Source: Cocos nucifera (Eukaryota; Streptophyta; Magnoliopsida; Arecales; Arecaceae). Taken from it: 64,000 nt of DNA. The first letter of the stretch is position 1, and each line of letters opens with the position of its first letter. Positions 36,371-48,513 of this stretch are shown here, piece by piece. The stretch is from assembly GCA_006176705.1 (NCBI GenBank), contig QRFJ01004894.1, positions 1 through 64,000 of the forward strand. The letters run 5' to 3'. A model generated the notes under the pieces. That model had not been told where the DNA came from. It saw only the letters and a list, made by a program, of their open reading frames with translations, and did no database searches. The translations under genes and the position numbers were made by a program.

Positions 36371-36380
36371 CTATAAATAA
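36371..36380 (+). promoter_or_regulatory. TATA box in B 3' LTR
   Basis: ctataaataa. In a 3' LTR it could drive readout transcription toward 37000. Confidence 0.55.
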
Positions 36381-36954
36381 GACCCTGTACCCAACTCAGA
36401 CATGACATGAGATTGAAGCTAAGAGTTTCCATACGCCCCAAGGCTGCCTCTCCCCTCCTTCTCCATGCCAAACCACCTTCTCTCCATGTCCAAAAGGAGT
36501 TTTGGATTTTTGCTGGTGCGATTCAAGCAAGAGAAAGGCGATCAAAAGCAAGAAGGCTGCGCTGCTACAAAGGACGACTGCTGATCTTCAAAAGAAGTTT
36601 TGAAGATCCTCCAGATCAGATTCAGATCTGATTTTTGGAGACGTGATAGAAAAGAAGAGGATCTCCAGATCCAACCTAAGTGGATACCAGTAGAGGCCAG
36701 GCGCTTGCGTGGCTAGATCCAGAACCTTCCGCTGCATACAGGATCATCAACAGGATAATAGGATTACCCAAATCAGATAAATTAAATTTGATTTAATTTA
36801 TCTTTATTTATTTTATTTATTAAAATAATATTAATCAGATCTGAAACATTCCAAATTTGATATAGATCAAAGAGAAAATTTTTGAAATATATCTCTTGAT
36901 CTGATCAGATCTGAACGAACCTGGACCGAAAAATCAGGATTTTTCTTCAATGCT

Positions 36955-37183
36955 AAGTTAGTCATCATAAATACAAGTGCTATAGATCTTTGATATACTC
37001 TAAGAAAGTTTTTAATTATATTAACCACGAAATTTGCTTCTGAAGCACAATGCTTAGTTAGTGATATTTTCTAAACTTTTTGATCTTTAATCCTAGCTCT
37101 ATCTTTGTGATGGATGATCTTATTGAAACATGGTCTTAAATAAAGCATTGCTAAGGTACCAGCAATAACTAAGCTGGGGGATG
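36955..37183 (+). other. G1 3' untranslated region after B, with polypurine tract
   Basis: Continues the G1 sequence interrupted at 26772; aligns with G2 45266-45497. The terminal polypurine tract aagctgggggatg is at 37171-37183. Confidence 0.8.
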
Positions 37184-39109
37184 TGATAAGTGATAAAATA
37201 AATTAATTTATTTTTAAAAAATTAATATTTTTATTAATCTTATATAGAAAAGAAGGCCATCAATATGAAGATCTTATTTTTATGGTTTAGATGAATTAAG
37301 CTTTAAGCAAACGGACTTCAAATGAGCCCAAAATTGAATTTCAAAGGAAATGAAGAAGAAAAAAATATTTAAATGCTGGTCAGTCCAGTTCAAACTGACT
37401 CATCAAACCGGCTTGGTTCAATCGCACTCAGAACCAGACCGACCACCCACTGATGCCCCACTAACGTCGCACTGATGTTAGGATTTTTTGTGGCCCATAG
37501 ATCGTTGCAGTAACCCGGGCGAGGGGTATATCGAGGATTTCACGAGGGTGAGCACGTTCTGATTGGCTGAAGGAAGCGGTGGTTTACACAACGCCGGGCT
37601 CGTGCATGGTCTACAAAGGGCATTCTGAGAATTTTGTTGGATTCGATGGATACTGTTCACTGCTTTCTCATCCGATGGCGAAGAACAAGGCACTGATGAA
37701 CGATTGATCTTCCAATCGATCAAGATCCAATGGCAGCCAGGCGATCCAGTTTTTAAACTAAGAATCAGAGGCTTCTTTGGATGTGATCTGATGGCCCAAA
37801 TTCGATCTTCAAGACTGATCCGATGGTCCAAATGAATTCCAACTTGATTTAGGTTTTTAAAATGGTTTTTGAGTGGTTTTTGGCCCGTTTGATCGACATC
37901 CAATGGACAGAATTGATCTAGAGCTCTTTTTTGAGTTATTTTGAGAGTTTTAAATCCAATTTCAATGGGATTTTGACCTAAGACCACTCGGATTAGCCTA
38001 TTTAAAGGCCTGCTGCCTGCTGTTGCTGAAGAGAATAGGTAGAGAACAAAAATAGAGAGCTTGGGAATACTTTTAGGAAACCTATAACAAAGAGTTGAAA
38101 ATAGAGGAATAGAGAGAGAGAACTAAAGGAGGGTTTTAAAGAGTTTGAGGGAGAAAAATAAGGTTTGAGAGAAGAGAGAGGAAGAGTGCTTTAATTTTAA
38201 TTTTCTTTTCTTTTCTTCTTCCTTTCTTCATAATTTTTCTTCCGACGAGCGACCAGTATACAAAGTTGCTCTTCTTCTTCATCGAGTTCTCCACATCAAG
38301 AGCAATGGATGATCAATTTTAGTGAACAAATAGTCTAATTTCTTCATACTTTTTATTTTATTTGATATTTTTTATCTTATTACCATGAACTAAATTTTAT
38401 TTTACTAAGGCTAAGTTGTAGCCACTCTTTTTGATACAATATTCCGTATGATTTATTTTTAATTTTAAATTTTATTCATGAGGAGTATATAGATATGATC
38501 TTAATACTTTTAGATTACTGATCATCTTCTAATTGATCTGATGAACATAGATGATACAGACCAAGTACATCTGTGTTATTGCTTTTTGATTTATATACCT
38601 TGTATTATGAATCATTTTAGAATTCATATGCATGTGGGAATTTTAGTATGCTTTGGACGTAATGTATTTTAATTAGAGGATTTCATAAAAACTTAATGCA
38701 TCGATATTTATTTAAATTACATCTGGACCAAAGCATAGTTAATAAATATTGATAGTTTTGCTATGCCTAGAGCAAAGGATGGTGAATAATCTAGGAGACT
38801 CCACCATCACATGAAATAAAATTAACTTAATAACCTAAATATTGTATTGATTGAGTTGATGAACCGATTGCCTTAGTAACCTATCGCTCTTGAGTTTAAA
38901 ATCCTAAAAATTATACACTCTATTTTCTTGCAAATTTTTAATTAATTTTTTATTTTTTTAAAATCTTATAAATCGATCTTCTAAATAAAGTTTAGGAAAG
39001 AATATTTTTAGTACTTATTTTTCAATCCTTTAGGGATGATACTCTACTCACTTACTTTTTTACTTGATCGACTAGTGCACTTGCCATAGCTATAGATTAG
39101 CATGCATCA
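37184..39109 (+). repeat. 3' LTR of G1 (1926 bp)
   Basis: Starts tgataagtga, ends gcatca, then the duplication gatta. Compared with the other G LTRs it lacks about 30 bases just after the start, between two taaaa repeats, removing one arm of a terminal inverted repeat. Confidence 0.93.
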
Positions 39110-39114
39110 GATTA

Positions 39115-39748
39115 TCCTGACCAAGAATTTTGCTATATTGAAATACAGTAATGCATTCTTCTCCAACTCTTGGAGTAGTCAATCCTATCTTGATCACTCA
39201 CCGACTTTACAAGTACTTGACTATGTTCAGAAATCTTTCATTACAAAATTAAAAATTTAGTTAATTCAGTACCGAAGCACAGTGAGTTGCTTACAAGCCA
39301 CTGTGGTGATCTCAGGTCTAAGAGATACTTATACCTATATCATATCAGAGCAATTCTTAATAGCAGAATGCTCTAGAGTTGGTCACGTCTAGTGACGATG
39401 TATCCATACATCTCACTTATATGCATACCAATGTCTCCACACTCCTTGATTAATAGGACAACCAACTTATATGGCATACAATAACCTATGCTCGATAAAT
39501 GCTGCCATCCTAATTAACAGCGTATCATTTGATCATGAACCATTTAAAGACTAACTGATAAATCCTCTCTTTATCAAAACTAAATAGTCCTAAGGACTTC
39601 ATCACAACAATGAAGTTCATTAGAAGATGTACACTTTATGATGAAAATACTAAAATATTTATTTTATTTATTAATAAATTAATTATAATTATAAGGTAGC
39701 TCAATCATCAATAGATTGATGATTGGCTTTAGGATATACTTTCCAACA
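39115..39748 (-). repeat. Copia LTR remnant D, main piece
   Basis: In minus orientation it starts TGTTGGAAAGTATATCC and runs left into G1; the piece at 21269-21450 continues it. The opening and general wording are those of a common plant copia LTR. The total preserved is about 816 bp. Confidence 0.7.
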
Positions 39749-39845
39749 CTTAGATCTCCACCAAGAACATAGGAAGCATAGGTCACTGCGATTCAAGAGG
39801 TAAAGGATATAAATGTCTTATCTTCAAAGGAGCTTTCTAGGATTT
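39749..39845 (-). other. Polypurine tract and last internal bases of D
   Basis: Minus strand reads ggtggagatctaag directly before the D LTR start, so this is a 3' LTR with its polypurine tract. The remaining ~80 bases are internal sequence cut at 39845 by the next LTR. Confidence 0.5.
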
Positions 39846-40035
39846 TGTTGCCTAGAGGTAGCAACCTGGGAGGGGGATGAATTAGGTTTATAAAATTTTT
39901 GACCAAATTTAACTCTAAACAAGTATGTGCCTTACTTAACTTAATTCAATTTAATAAAATTGAATAGTATATTTAACAAAATCAAATGTGAATGAATTTA
40001 AGCAATAGTATCCCCAAGTTTTTCTATAGTAAAAT
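39846..40035 (-). repeat. Left (3') LTR fragment of copia element S
   Basis: tgttgcctagaggtagcaac... matches 63774-63960 closely, same orientation. With the gag and primer site near 63700 it marks the outer left end of element S. It is interrupted at 40035 by G2; I cannot trace the LTR with confidence beyond 47386. Confidence 0.65.
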
Positions 40036-41915
40036 TGATAAGTGGTAAAAATATACTAATAAAAGTATTAAATTATAAAATAAATTAATCTATTTTTTAA
40101 AAATTGATACTTTTATTAATCTTTTGTAGGAGAGAAGGCCATCAATATGAAGATCTTATTTTTTTGGTTTAGATAAAATAAATTTCAAGCAAAATGGACT
40201 TCAAACAAGCTCGGAATTGAATTTCAAAGAAAAAAAAGCCGATCTGGTTCAGACCGGTATAGAAAAACCAGCTCAGCAGACCGCCCGATTTGATCGCACT
40301 CAGCAGACTGACCTACTGATGCTAGACTGATGTCAGCATTTTTTGCGGTGCACGATGGATCGATTAGAGGGCATTTTGGAGATTTCACATGGAGAAGCAT
40401 GATTCGATTGACTAAAGAATGCTGCGGTCCATGCAACACCAGGCTCGTCATGGTCTATAGAGGGTAATTTAGAAATTTTGTCTGATTCGATGGATGCCTT
40501 TCACTAGGATTTGATCGAACGATCGAAATGCATGCACTGACGAATGGCATCCATAGCTCCCGATCGAGATCCAACGATTGAGAATTATCCCGACTTTAAA
40601 CTAAAGATCAGAAGCCTTCCTATGTGCGATCTGATGGCCCAAATTCAATCCAACGATTGATCCGATGGCTGCCATAAATTTTGACTTGATTTAGGATATT
40701 TTAAAGAGTTTTTAAGTGATTTTTGGATCGTTTGATCGACATCCAACGGTCAAAATCATCCAAGGTCCTAATTTGACTTATATTAAGAGTTCTAAACCTA
40801 ATTTCAAGAGGATTTCGATGGAAAATCCTCCTCTTAGCCTATAAAAATAGAGGGCTACCTGCTGTTCCCATAAAGAAAAAAGAAGGGAGAGTGAGAGAAA
40901 TAAAAAAAAAAGAAAAGAGAGAGAGGGGAGACAGTAAAAAAAAAGGAAAAAGAAGAGAAAGAGAGGAGAGAGGTAGAAAGAGAAGAATGATTTTTGAGAG
41001 AAAAGGAAGGATTTTTAATTTTTTTCTTCTTCCGATAATTAGAACATTGATTAAGGAGCTTCTTTTCTTCTTCACCAAGTTCTCCACACCAAGAGCAATG
41101 GACAATCAATTTCAGTAATCAAACAGTCTAATTTTTTTATGCTTTTTATTTTATTTGCTATTTCTGAACTTATTATCATGAAGTAAATTTTCTTTTACTA
41201 AGGCTAAGGTGTAGCCACTCATTTGATGCAATATTCAGTATGATTTATTTTTAATTTCAAATTTTATTCATGAGGAGTAGATAAATCTAATGTTAATGCT
41301 TTTAGATTACTGGCCATCTTCTAATTGATCTGATGAACATAGATGTTACGGACCAAGTACATCTATGTTATTGCTTCTTGATTATATACCTTGTATTATG
41401 AATCAAATTAGAATTCATATGCATGCAGGAATTTTAGTGCGCTTTGGACGCAGCGTATTTTAATTAGAGGAGTTTCACAAAACTTAATGCATTAATATTT
41501 ATTTAAATTACACCTGGACCAAAGGATAATTAATAAATATTGATAGTTTTGCTATGCCTGGACCAAAGGGTAGTGAATAAATTAGGAGACTCCACCGTCA
41601 CATGAAATAAAATTAATCTAAATAATCTGAATATTGTATTGACTGAGTTGGTGAACCGATTGCCTTAGTAATCCATTGCTCTTAAGTTTAAAACCCTAAT
41701 AATTTACACTCTCTCTATTTCTTAAAATTTTTAATTATTTTTATTTTTTTTTCTTTAATTTCTTATTCTCATAAATCGATCTTCTAAATAAAGCATAGGA
41801 AAGAGCTTTTCAGTACTTATTTTCCAATCCTCTAGGGATGATACTCTACTCATTCATTTACTTTATTACTTGATCGACTGGTGCACTTGCCATAGCTATA
41901 AATTAGCACGCATCA
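40036..41915 (+). repeat. 5' LTR of G2 (1880 bp)
   Basis: tgataagtgg...gcacgcatca. Twelve-base inverted arms taataaaagtat (40057-40068) and atacttttatta (40107-40118) lie at the 5' edge. A GA-rich stretch follows the TATA box. Confidence 0.93.
40840..40849 (+). promoter_or_regulatory. TATA box in G2 5' LTR
   Basis: tataaaaata, followed by the purine-rich transcribed region from about 40877. Confidence 0.6.
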
Positions 41916-41921
41916 AGTTTT

Positions 41922-41939
41922 TGGCACCTATTGTCGGGA
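41922..41939 (+). other. Primer-binding site (tRNA-Asp) of G2
   Basis: tggcacctattgtcggga, a partly mutated match to the complement of tRNA-Asp 3' end. Confidence 0.75.
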
Positions 41940-42036
41940 GATTGTGTCTAAAATAATATTAAAATTTTGATCCTAGCTTTACTTTAGAATTTTATTTTTA
42001 ATTTTTATTATTTTTTAAAAAAAAATTATTCAGTGC

Positions 42037-44396
42037 ATGACACGTACTGGACATAGTAACTTACTACCTTTAGATCCAGAAATTGAAAGGACCTATTAGA
42101 AGACTACAACAAGAAAGAAACATGGCAGCTGAAGATCCTAACGACATCAATCTAGGATTGGATATGGCGACCGAAGGACAGCATGAAGCTATTCGACCAG
42201 TACATCATCCATTAAATGATTACATCACACCATCTATAGCCGATGCAGCTTCGAGCATCAGGAGACCGCCAGTGTACGAGCAAACAACTTTGAAATAAAA
42301 TCGACGATGATCCAGATGATTCAATCAACTGTCCAATTCAGTGGACACGTGCATGATGATCCGAATGCCCATATTTCTAATTTTCTTGAACTTTGTGATA
42401 CTTTTAAAATTAATGGGGTGTCGGATGATGCTATTAGATTAAGGTTATTTCCTTTCTCTTTATGGGATAAAGCTAAAAGTTGGCTTCATTCTCTTCCTAC
42501 AGGTTCTATCACAACTTGGGATGTCCTAGCCCAAAAATTCTTAGCCAAGTACTTTCCACCTTCCAAGACTGCCAAGATGCGCAACGATATCACTTCCTTT
42601 ATGCAGATGGACATGGAGACACTATATGAGGCTTGGGAGCATTTCAAGGAATTACTGAGGAGATGTCCACATCATCAACTACCCGTATGGCTTTAGGTAC
42701 AAACTTTCTATAATGGTTTATCTCCTACTAATCATTCTATGATTGATGCAGCAGCAGGAGGAACCATTAATCAAAAAATGGAGGAAGAAGCCTTTCGATC
42801 TGATCGATGAGATGGCATCAAATAGCTATCAATGGCAGACAGAATGCATGATGCCAAAAAGACTAGCAGCTGTGCAGGGAGTAGATTGCGTGCCAACCTT
42901 ACTAGCTGAAATTGCAGCCCTTAGAGCCGAAGTCAACAACTTAAAGGGAACAGCTATGCATGTTCAGAGCATTACTTGTGACCTGTGTGGAGGAGGACAC
43001 GATACGAGCAATTGCCAGACAGGTAATCCTTTTGCTAAAAGCAACTGATACAGCTAATTATATTGGTAATTTTTTTAGGCCGCAACAAAACAATCCCTAC
43101 TCCAACACATACAATCAAGGGTGGAGGCAGCACCCAAATTTCTCATGGAGCAATCAAAATGCAGCACAACAGCCACCCCCTGGGATTCCTAAGTACCTGA
43201 AAAGAAGTCCAACATGGAAGAGCTGATGGTCAAATTTATGCAAAACCAAGAAGCAACTATAAAAAATTTGGAAGCCAAACTTAGGCAGGACCAAACAGCA
43301 GCAATTCGAAACTTGGAGATGCAAATAGGTCAAATGGCTAAGATAATCTCCGAGAGACCTCAAGGATCCTTGCCCAAGCAACACGGAGACCAATCCAAGG
43401 GAGCAAGTCAATGCTATCACCCTAAGAAGTGGTACAAAGCTGGAGGAGCCACATCAGAAGAAAGAGACTGAAGAGCCAACTACAAATAAGGAACCATCAA
43501 CTAAAATTCGTCAGTCACCAAAACAACCAGCAGATGGATGGTCTCCAGGTATACGATTTGCTGATCCAAATGTGAAGCCCTACGTGCCGCCACTACCATT
43601 CCTCAGAGAGACAAATACAGCATCCAGATAAGGAATTTTCTAACTTTTTCAAAATTTAAAGAATTTACATATTAATATTCCTTTTGTAGATGCTATTACT
43701 CAAATGCCCAGGTATGCCAAGTTTCTCAAAGAAATCCTAACAAATAAGAAAAAGCTGAAGGAGCATGAGAGAATAAATTTGAATGAAGAATGCTCAGCAA
43801 TACTTCAAAATAAATTACCACAGAAGCTAAAAGATCCTAGGGAGTTTTACTATCCCCTTGCATTATTGGTGATTGTAGTTTTGATAAAGTTTTATGTGAT
43901 TTAGGAGCAAGTATTAATCTCATGCCTTTTTCTATTTTCAGGAAGCTGGGTCTAGGAGAACCAAAGCCTACCACTATTACTCTTCAATTAGCCGACAGAT
44001 CCATTAAATATCCAAGAGGTATAGTGGAGGATGTCTTGGTAAAGGTAAACAAGTTTATTTTTCCTATTGATTTTATTGTTCTTGATATGAAAGAAGATTA
44101 TGATGTACCCCTTATTTTAGGGAGACCCTTTTTAGCTACTGGAGGAGCTTTAATAGATGTTCAACAAGAAAAATTAATTCTTAGAGTCCAAGATGAACAA
44201 GTTACTTTTAATGTTTTCAAAGATACTAAACATCCTGATGATAATCAAACTTATTTTCTAATTGATATTATTGACAATCCATTATATGAGAATTCTGTAG
44301 AAAATAGGTTTGAGACTATAAAAGCTAGCAATGTCCAAATTGAAAGAGGACTCGACCAAACATGAAAGTATTCCAATTGAAGTGGCACCAGATTGA
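42037..44396 (+). pseudogene. gag: G2 gag-protease, frameshifted
   Basis: The ATG at 42037 opens MTRTGHSNLLPLDPEIERT; a one-base gain near 42090 shifts the frame. The capsid core is open at 42307-42696 (FLELCDTFKINGVSDDAIRL, SLPTGSITTWDVLAQKFLAKYF, DMETLYEAWEHFKELLRRCP). Then come DLIDEMASNSYQW, an intact zinc knuckle CDLCGGGHDTSNC and a Gln-rich, coiled region. The protease (43704-44396) has CDLGASINLMPF with its catalytic Asp and PLILGRPFLATGGALID. Frameshifts also lie near 42780, 43035, 43190, 43860 and 44340. It ends at the TGA at 44394. Wording is Athila-type. Confidence 0.9.
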
Positions 44397-45484
44397 TTCC
44401 AACTTTAGAACTCAAAGAAAGTCAAGCTGAAGACTATAAATCAGAACTACTAGATAGGTTGTTTCTTTTCTTTTTAGTTTTGATCATTTTTTTTTCTTTT
44501 ATTTTTTAGTAATTTATTGTTGCTCTTTTACTGCTCTGGTGTGTATTTTCAATTTTGCAGAAAAATCAATGAGAGAACTCAAGCAAAATTTCAAAGCTCC
44601 AAAGAACCAGACTGAACCAAATCAGGTGTATTCCTTCCTATCCTTTTATTGCACCCTTTATTTTTCTTTCTCCTTTAAGATAATGTAGAATAAGTTAGGG
44701 GGTAAAAAAAAAAAAAAAATCATGTGTCAAGAAGAAAATCTTGAGCAAGATAGACTGGATAAGTGATAAAAGATAGAATTATTTGCTAATGAATGTAACG
44801 AGTTAAAGAAGTAGATTAGTTGGTCAACTTTTAGCAGCCTACTTAGGTCATTAAAAGACTATTAGCACTTCTAATTGCACATGCACACTAACAAGGCAAA
44901 GTAGGTATTGATTATAAGGCCAACTGAGGATTCAATTATCACTAAAAATTGATAATTAATATACATTCTAATCAAAGAAACTTGAATTTAAGGAAAGAGC
45001 TACCTGCCTAAAAATAAAGTGCAAAAGATAGAGTATATGTGGATTGCCCAAAGCCTAGTAACTGGGTCTCTGCACCTAGGTCAAGTGTGAAAATTCACGT
45101 AAAATGGTGAAGGAAAGGCCAGGATGCTCAGCAAAAAAAAAAAAAGGGAAGGCAGTGTGAAAGCTACCTTAATTCATGAGTATAAAATTGAGAATGTATA
45201 GAAAATTGACCAAAATAGGTGATAAGAGAGGATACTTTTGTTCTTTTAATTTAATACTGAAATGCTAAAGTTAGTCATCACGAACACAAGTGCTATAGAT
45301 CTTTGATGTACTCTAAGAAAGTTTTTAATTGTATTGACTGAAAAATTTGCTTCTGAAGCTCAATGCTTAGTTAGCAGTATTTTCTAAACTTTTTGACCTT
45401 TAGTCCTAGATTTTATCTTTGTGATGGATAATCTTATTGAAATATGGTATTAAATAAAACATTGCTAAGGGACTAGCAATGACT
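44397..45484 (+). other. G2 3' untranslated region with internal polypurine-like tract
   Basis: No pol domain. Contains aataagttagggggta at 44688-44703 followed by an A-run, the counterpart of the G1 site at 26177. The uninterrupted version of the B insertion site is near 45260. Confidence 0.75.
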
Positions 45485-45497
45485 AAGTTGGGGGGTG
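45485..45497 (+). other. Polypurine tract of G2
   Basis: aagttggggggtg directly before the 3' LTR. Confidence 0.85.
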
Positions 45498-47380
45498 TGA
45501 TAAGTGGTAAAAATATACTAATAAAAGTATTAAATTATAAAATAAATTAATTTATTTTTTTAAAAATTGATACTTTTATTAATCTTATGTAGGAAAGAAG
45601 GCCACCAATATGAAGATCTTATTTTTTTGGTTCAGATGAAATAAATTTCAAGCAAAACGGACTTCAAACGAGCCCAAAATTGAATTAAAAAAAAAAAGTA
45701 GGTCTGGTTCAAACCGGTTTAGAAAAATTAGCTTAGCAGACTGCCTGGTTCGACTGCACTCAGCAGACCGACCCGCTGACGCTAGGCTGACGTCAGCATT
45801 TTTTGCGGCGCACGATGGACCAATTGGAGGATATTTTGGGGATTTCACATGGAAAAGCATGCTCCGATTAGCTGAAGAATGTAGCGGTCCATGCAACACT
45901 GGGCTCGCGCATGGTCTACAGAGGGTAATTTGAAAATTTTGTCTGATCCAACGGGCGCCTTTCACTGGGATTTGATCGAATGACCGAAATGCATGCACTG
46001 ATGAATGGCATCCGTAGCTCCCGATCGAGATCCAATAACTGAGATTCATCCTGACTTTAAACTAAAGAACAGAAGCCTTCCTGTGCATGATCTGATGGCC
46101 CAGACTCAATCCAACGACTGATCCGATGGCTGCCATGAATTTCGACTTGATCTGGGATATTTTAAAGGGGTTTTTAAGTGATTTTTGGACCGTTTGATCA
46201 ACATCCAATGGTCAAGAATTATCTAGATCTCATAATTTGAGTTATTTTGGGAGTTCTTAAACCTAATTTTTAATGAGGATTTCAGGGAGGAAATCAATCT
46301 CTTGCCTATCTAAAAAAAGGGCTACCTGTTGTTGCCGTGAAAAAAAAGAAGAAGGGAGAGTGAGAGAAAAAAAAAAAGAAAAGGAAAAGAGAGGAGAGGG
46401 AGACAGTAAAAAAAAAAAAAAAAAGAGAGAAAGAGAGGAGAGAGGTAGAAAGAGAAGAGTGATTTGTGAGAGAAAAAAAAGGAGTTTTTGATTTTTTTCT
46501 CTTTCGACAATCAAGACATCGATCAAGGAGCATCTTTTCTTCTTCACCAAGTTCTCCACACTAAGAGCAACGGACAATCAATTTCAGCAATCAAATAGTC
46601 TAATTTCTTTATACTTTTTATTTTATTTGCTATTTTTGAATTTGTTATCATGAACTAAATTTTCTTTTACTAAGACTAAGGTATAGCCACTCTTTTGATG
46701 CAATATTCAGTATGATTTATTTTTAATTTTAAATTTTATTCATGAGGAGTATATAAATCTGATCTTAATGCTTTTAGATTACTGGCCATCTTCTAATTGA
46801 TCTGATGAACATAGATATTATGAACCAAGTACATCTATGTTATTGCTTCTTGATTATATACCTTGTATTATGAATCAAATTAGAATTCATATGCATGCAG
46901 GAATTTTAGTGCGCTTTGGACGCAGCGTATTTTAATTAGAGGGTTTCACAAAACTTAATGCATTAATATTTATTTAAATTACACCTGGACCAAAGGGTAA
47001 TTAATAAATATTGATAGTTTTGCTATGCCTAGACCAAAGGATAGTGAATAAATTAGGAGACTCCACCGTCACATGAAATAAAATTAATCTAAAAACCTGA
47101 ATATTGTATTGACTGAGTTGGTGAACCGATTGCCTTAGTAACACATTGCTCTTAAGTTTAAAACCCTAATAATTACACTCTCTCTATTTTCTTAAAATTT
47201 TTAATTATTTTTTTATTTTGTTCTTTAATTTCTTATTCTCATAAATCGATCTTCTAAATAAGCATAGAAAAGAGCTTTTCAGTACTTATTTTCCAATCCT
47301 CTAGGGATGATACTCTACTCATTTACTTTATTACTTGATCGACTGGTGTACTTGCCATAGCTATAGATTAGCATGCATCA
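45498..47380 (+). repeat. 3' LTR of G2 (1883 bp)
   Basis: tgataagtgg...gcatgcatca, colinear with the 5' LTR; main differences are in the A- and GA-rich runs near 46340-46440. Confidence 0.93.
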
Positions 47381-47385
47381 AAAAT

Positions 47386-48279
47386 TAAGAAATTTTTAAA
47401 GTTCAGCCTCATATTCTAATAAGAGCCTACTAAACTTCATCCGTCTCTTATCTATTATAAAAATGGTGATACTGCAATTAAATCATGTGTGGAACTTACA
47501 TTATATACTAATGCATTATAAATAAATATGCAATATAAACAAAAAATGCATCATAAATAGGAACCAAAATAAAAATCATGTATGGAACTTACATTAAATA
47601 TCATTTTCAGATATGCAATAAATGCATCCCATCACTAACTAATGGGTAAAGATAGGTCCTATCTCATTCAAAAATTATATTAATTCTATAGGTTCATTAT
47701 AGTAATTAAATGATATGCAATAGAAATTGAAAGAATTTCAGCAGTATTTTGTCTTAATTCTCCTATATAGAAAGAATAAAAAAAAATTGCTATCCAAAAT
47801 TTTATTTGGAACCCTTAGCATACCGTTTGATTACTGTAATTACCTATAGAATTATTTGTAATTTTCAAACTATCTAAATTAGATAATCAATTGATCATTG
47901 TATATAATTCTTCCATCCATATAAAAATATATAAATATATGGACGTCGAAGATTATGTATACTAATCAATTGATAGGTCTATCATTATATAATGCAATAA
48001 ACAAAAGCAACAAAATATAAACACCTAGAAAATATTATGCAATAAATTCTATAATAAGAATTACATCCATAAATAATTAAGGAAGAGTAACAAATAATTT
48101 CACTTTCTATTAGCAACAGGGGTTCTCTTAAAGGCCGACACAGCTAAGAGATAGATAGACCTTTTCTTTCTTCCATACTATTGCCCTCTTTAGTACATCT
48201 TCTACTGCATTATGGGGGTTTACCGCACAGAAATTTTTTTATAGGAGTTTTTTGAACGACTTATCTTTAAGACTGCCGA
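47386..48279. other. Unassigned AT-rich stretch
   Basis: No ORF or recognised domain. A short direct repeat (tggaacttacatta at about 47491 and 47585) is visible. It may be the continuation of the S LTR interior or the inner non-coding part of the CACTA-like element; I cannot decide. Confidence 0.35.
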
Positions 48280-48460
48280 CACAGTCCAGAACCCGTCGAT
48301 GGGGGTTTCCTTATCGACCAACACGGCATGGCCTAAGATTGTCGGCATGACCCAGGGCCATCCACGATCATTGACATGGCACGGTCCAACCCAAAACCAC
48401 CGACATGATCCAAAACTAGCTGGTAGGAGTTTTATCCATCGACATGATCCACAATCGATG
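48280..48460. repeat. Degenerate short repeats built on cgacatgatcca
   Basis: At least five related motifs about 25-40 bases apart (e.g. tcggcatgaccca, tgacatggcacg, cgacatgatccaaaac, cgacatgatccacaat). Possibly subterminal repeats of a DNA transposon. Confidence 0.45.
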
Positions 48461-48466
48461 GATAAT

Positions 48467-48513
48467 TATAATTTTTATAATAAATATTTATAATATTTAT
48501 TATAAAAATTATA
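48467..48513. repeat. Perfect AT-only palindrome
   Basis: Two 22-base arms, perfect inverted copies, around a 3-base centre, made only of A and T. Followed by further ttataaatatta repeats. Confidence 0.85.

Larger units (their letters stand above)
26773..36949 (+). mobile_element. Ty1/copia element B, full-length, inserted in G1
   Basis: Both LTRs, primer site, leader, gag, pol and polypurine tract are present, flanked by atgct (26768-26772 and 36950-36954). The uninterrupted site is visible in G2 near 45260. Length is 10,177 bp with a 1.86-kb leader. Coding order gag-protease-integrase-RT-RNase H marks copia; wording suggests the Angela/TAR group but I cannot resolve it. Coding is disrupted by stops and frameshifts, several shared with C. 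Confidence 0.95.
34676..36949 (+). repeat. 3' LTR of B (2274 bp)
   Basis: TGTTAGATATATG...TTCTTCA. Inverted arms ccctagaag (34691-34699) and cttctaggg (34727-34735) lie near its 5' edge. Followed by the duplication atgct. Confidence 0.94.
21451..39109 (+). mobile_element. Athila-like gag-protease element G1, split by copia element B
   Basis: LTRs 21451-23418 and 37184-39109, flanked by the 5-bp duplication gatta (21446-21450 and 39110-39114). Primer site for tRNA-Asp. Gag plus retropepsin only; no reverse transcriptase, RNase H or integrase before the 3' polypurine tract. B (26773-36949) lies in its 3' untranslated region with its own duplication. Without B, G1 would be about 7.5 kb, close to G2 (7.3 kb). 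Confidence 0.92.
40036..47380 (+). mobile_element. Athila-like gag-protease element G2, complete
   Basis: 7345 bp, LTRs 40036-41915 and 45498-47380, flanked by aaaat (40031-40035 and 47381-47385). Contains tRNA-Asp primer site, gag plus protease, 3' untranslated region and polypurine tract, but no RT, RNase H or integrase. Same architecture as G1, with a better preserved reading frame. Confidence 0.94.

Noticed and set aside
40877..41010. Coding region from the Lys/Arg/Glu-rich frame at 40891
   Set aside because: It is the purine-rich transcribed part of the G LTR, with variable length between copies; low-complexity translation only.
44704..44720. Poly(A) tail of a LINE or processed pseudogene
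   Set aside because: The A-run is inside the G2 3' region, which aligns with G1 on both sides; no target duplication surrounds it.
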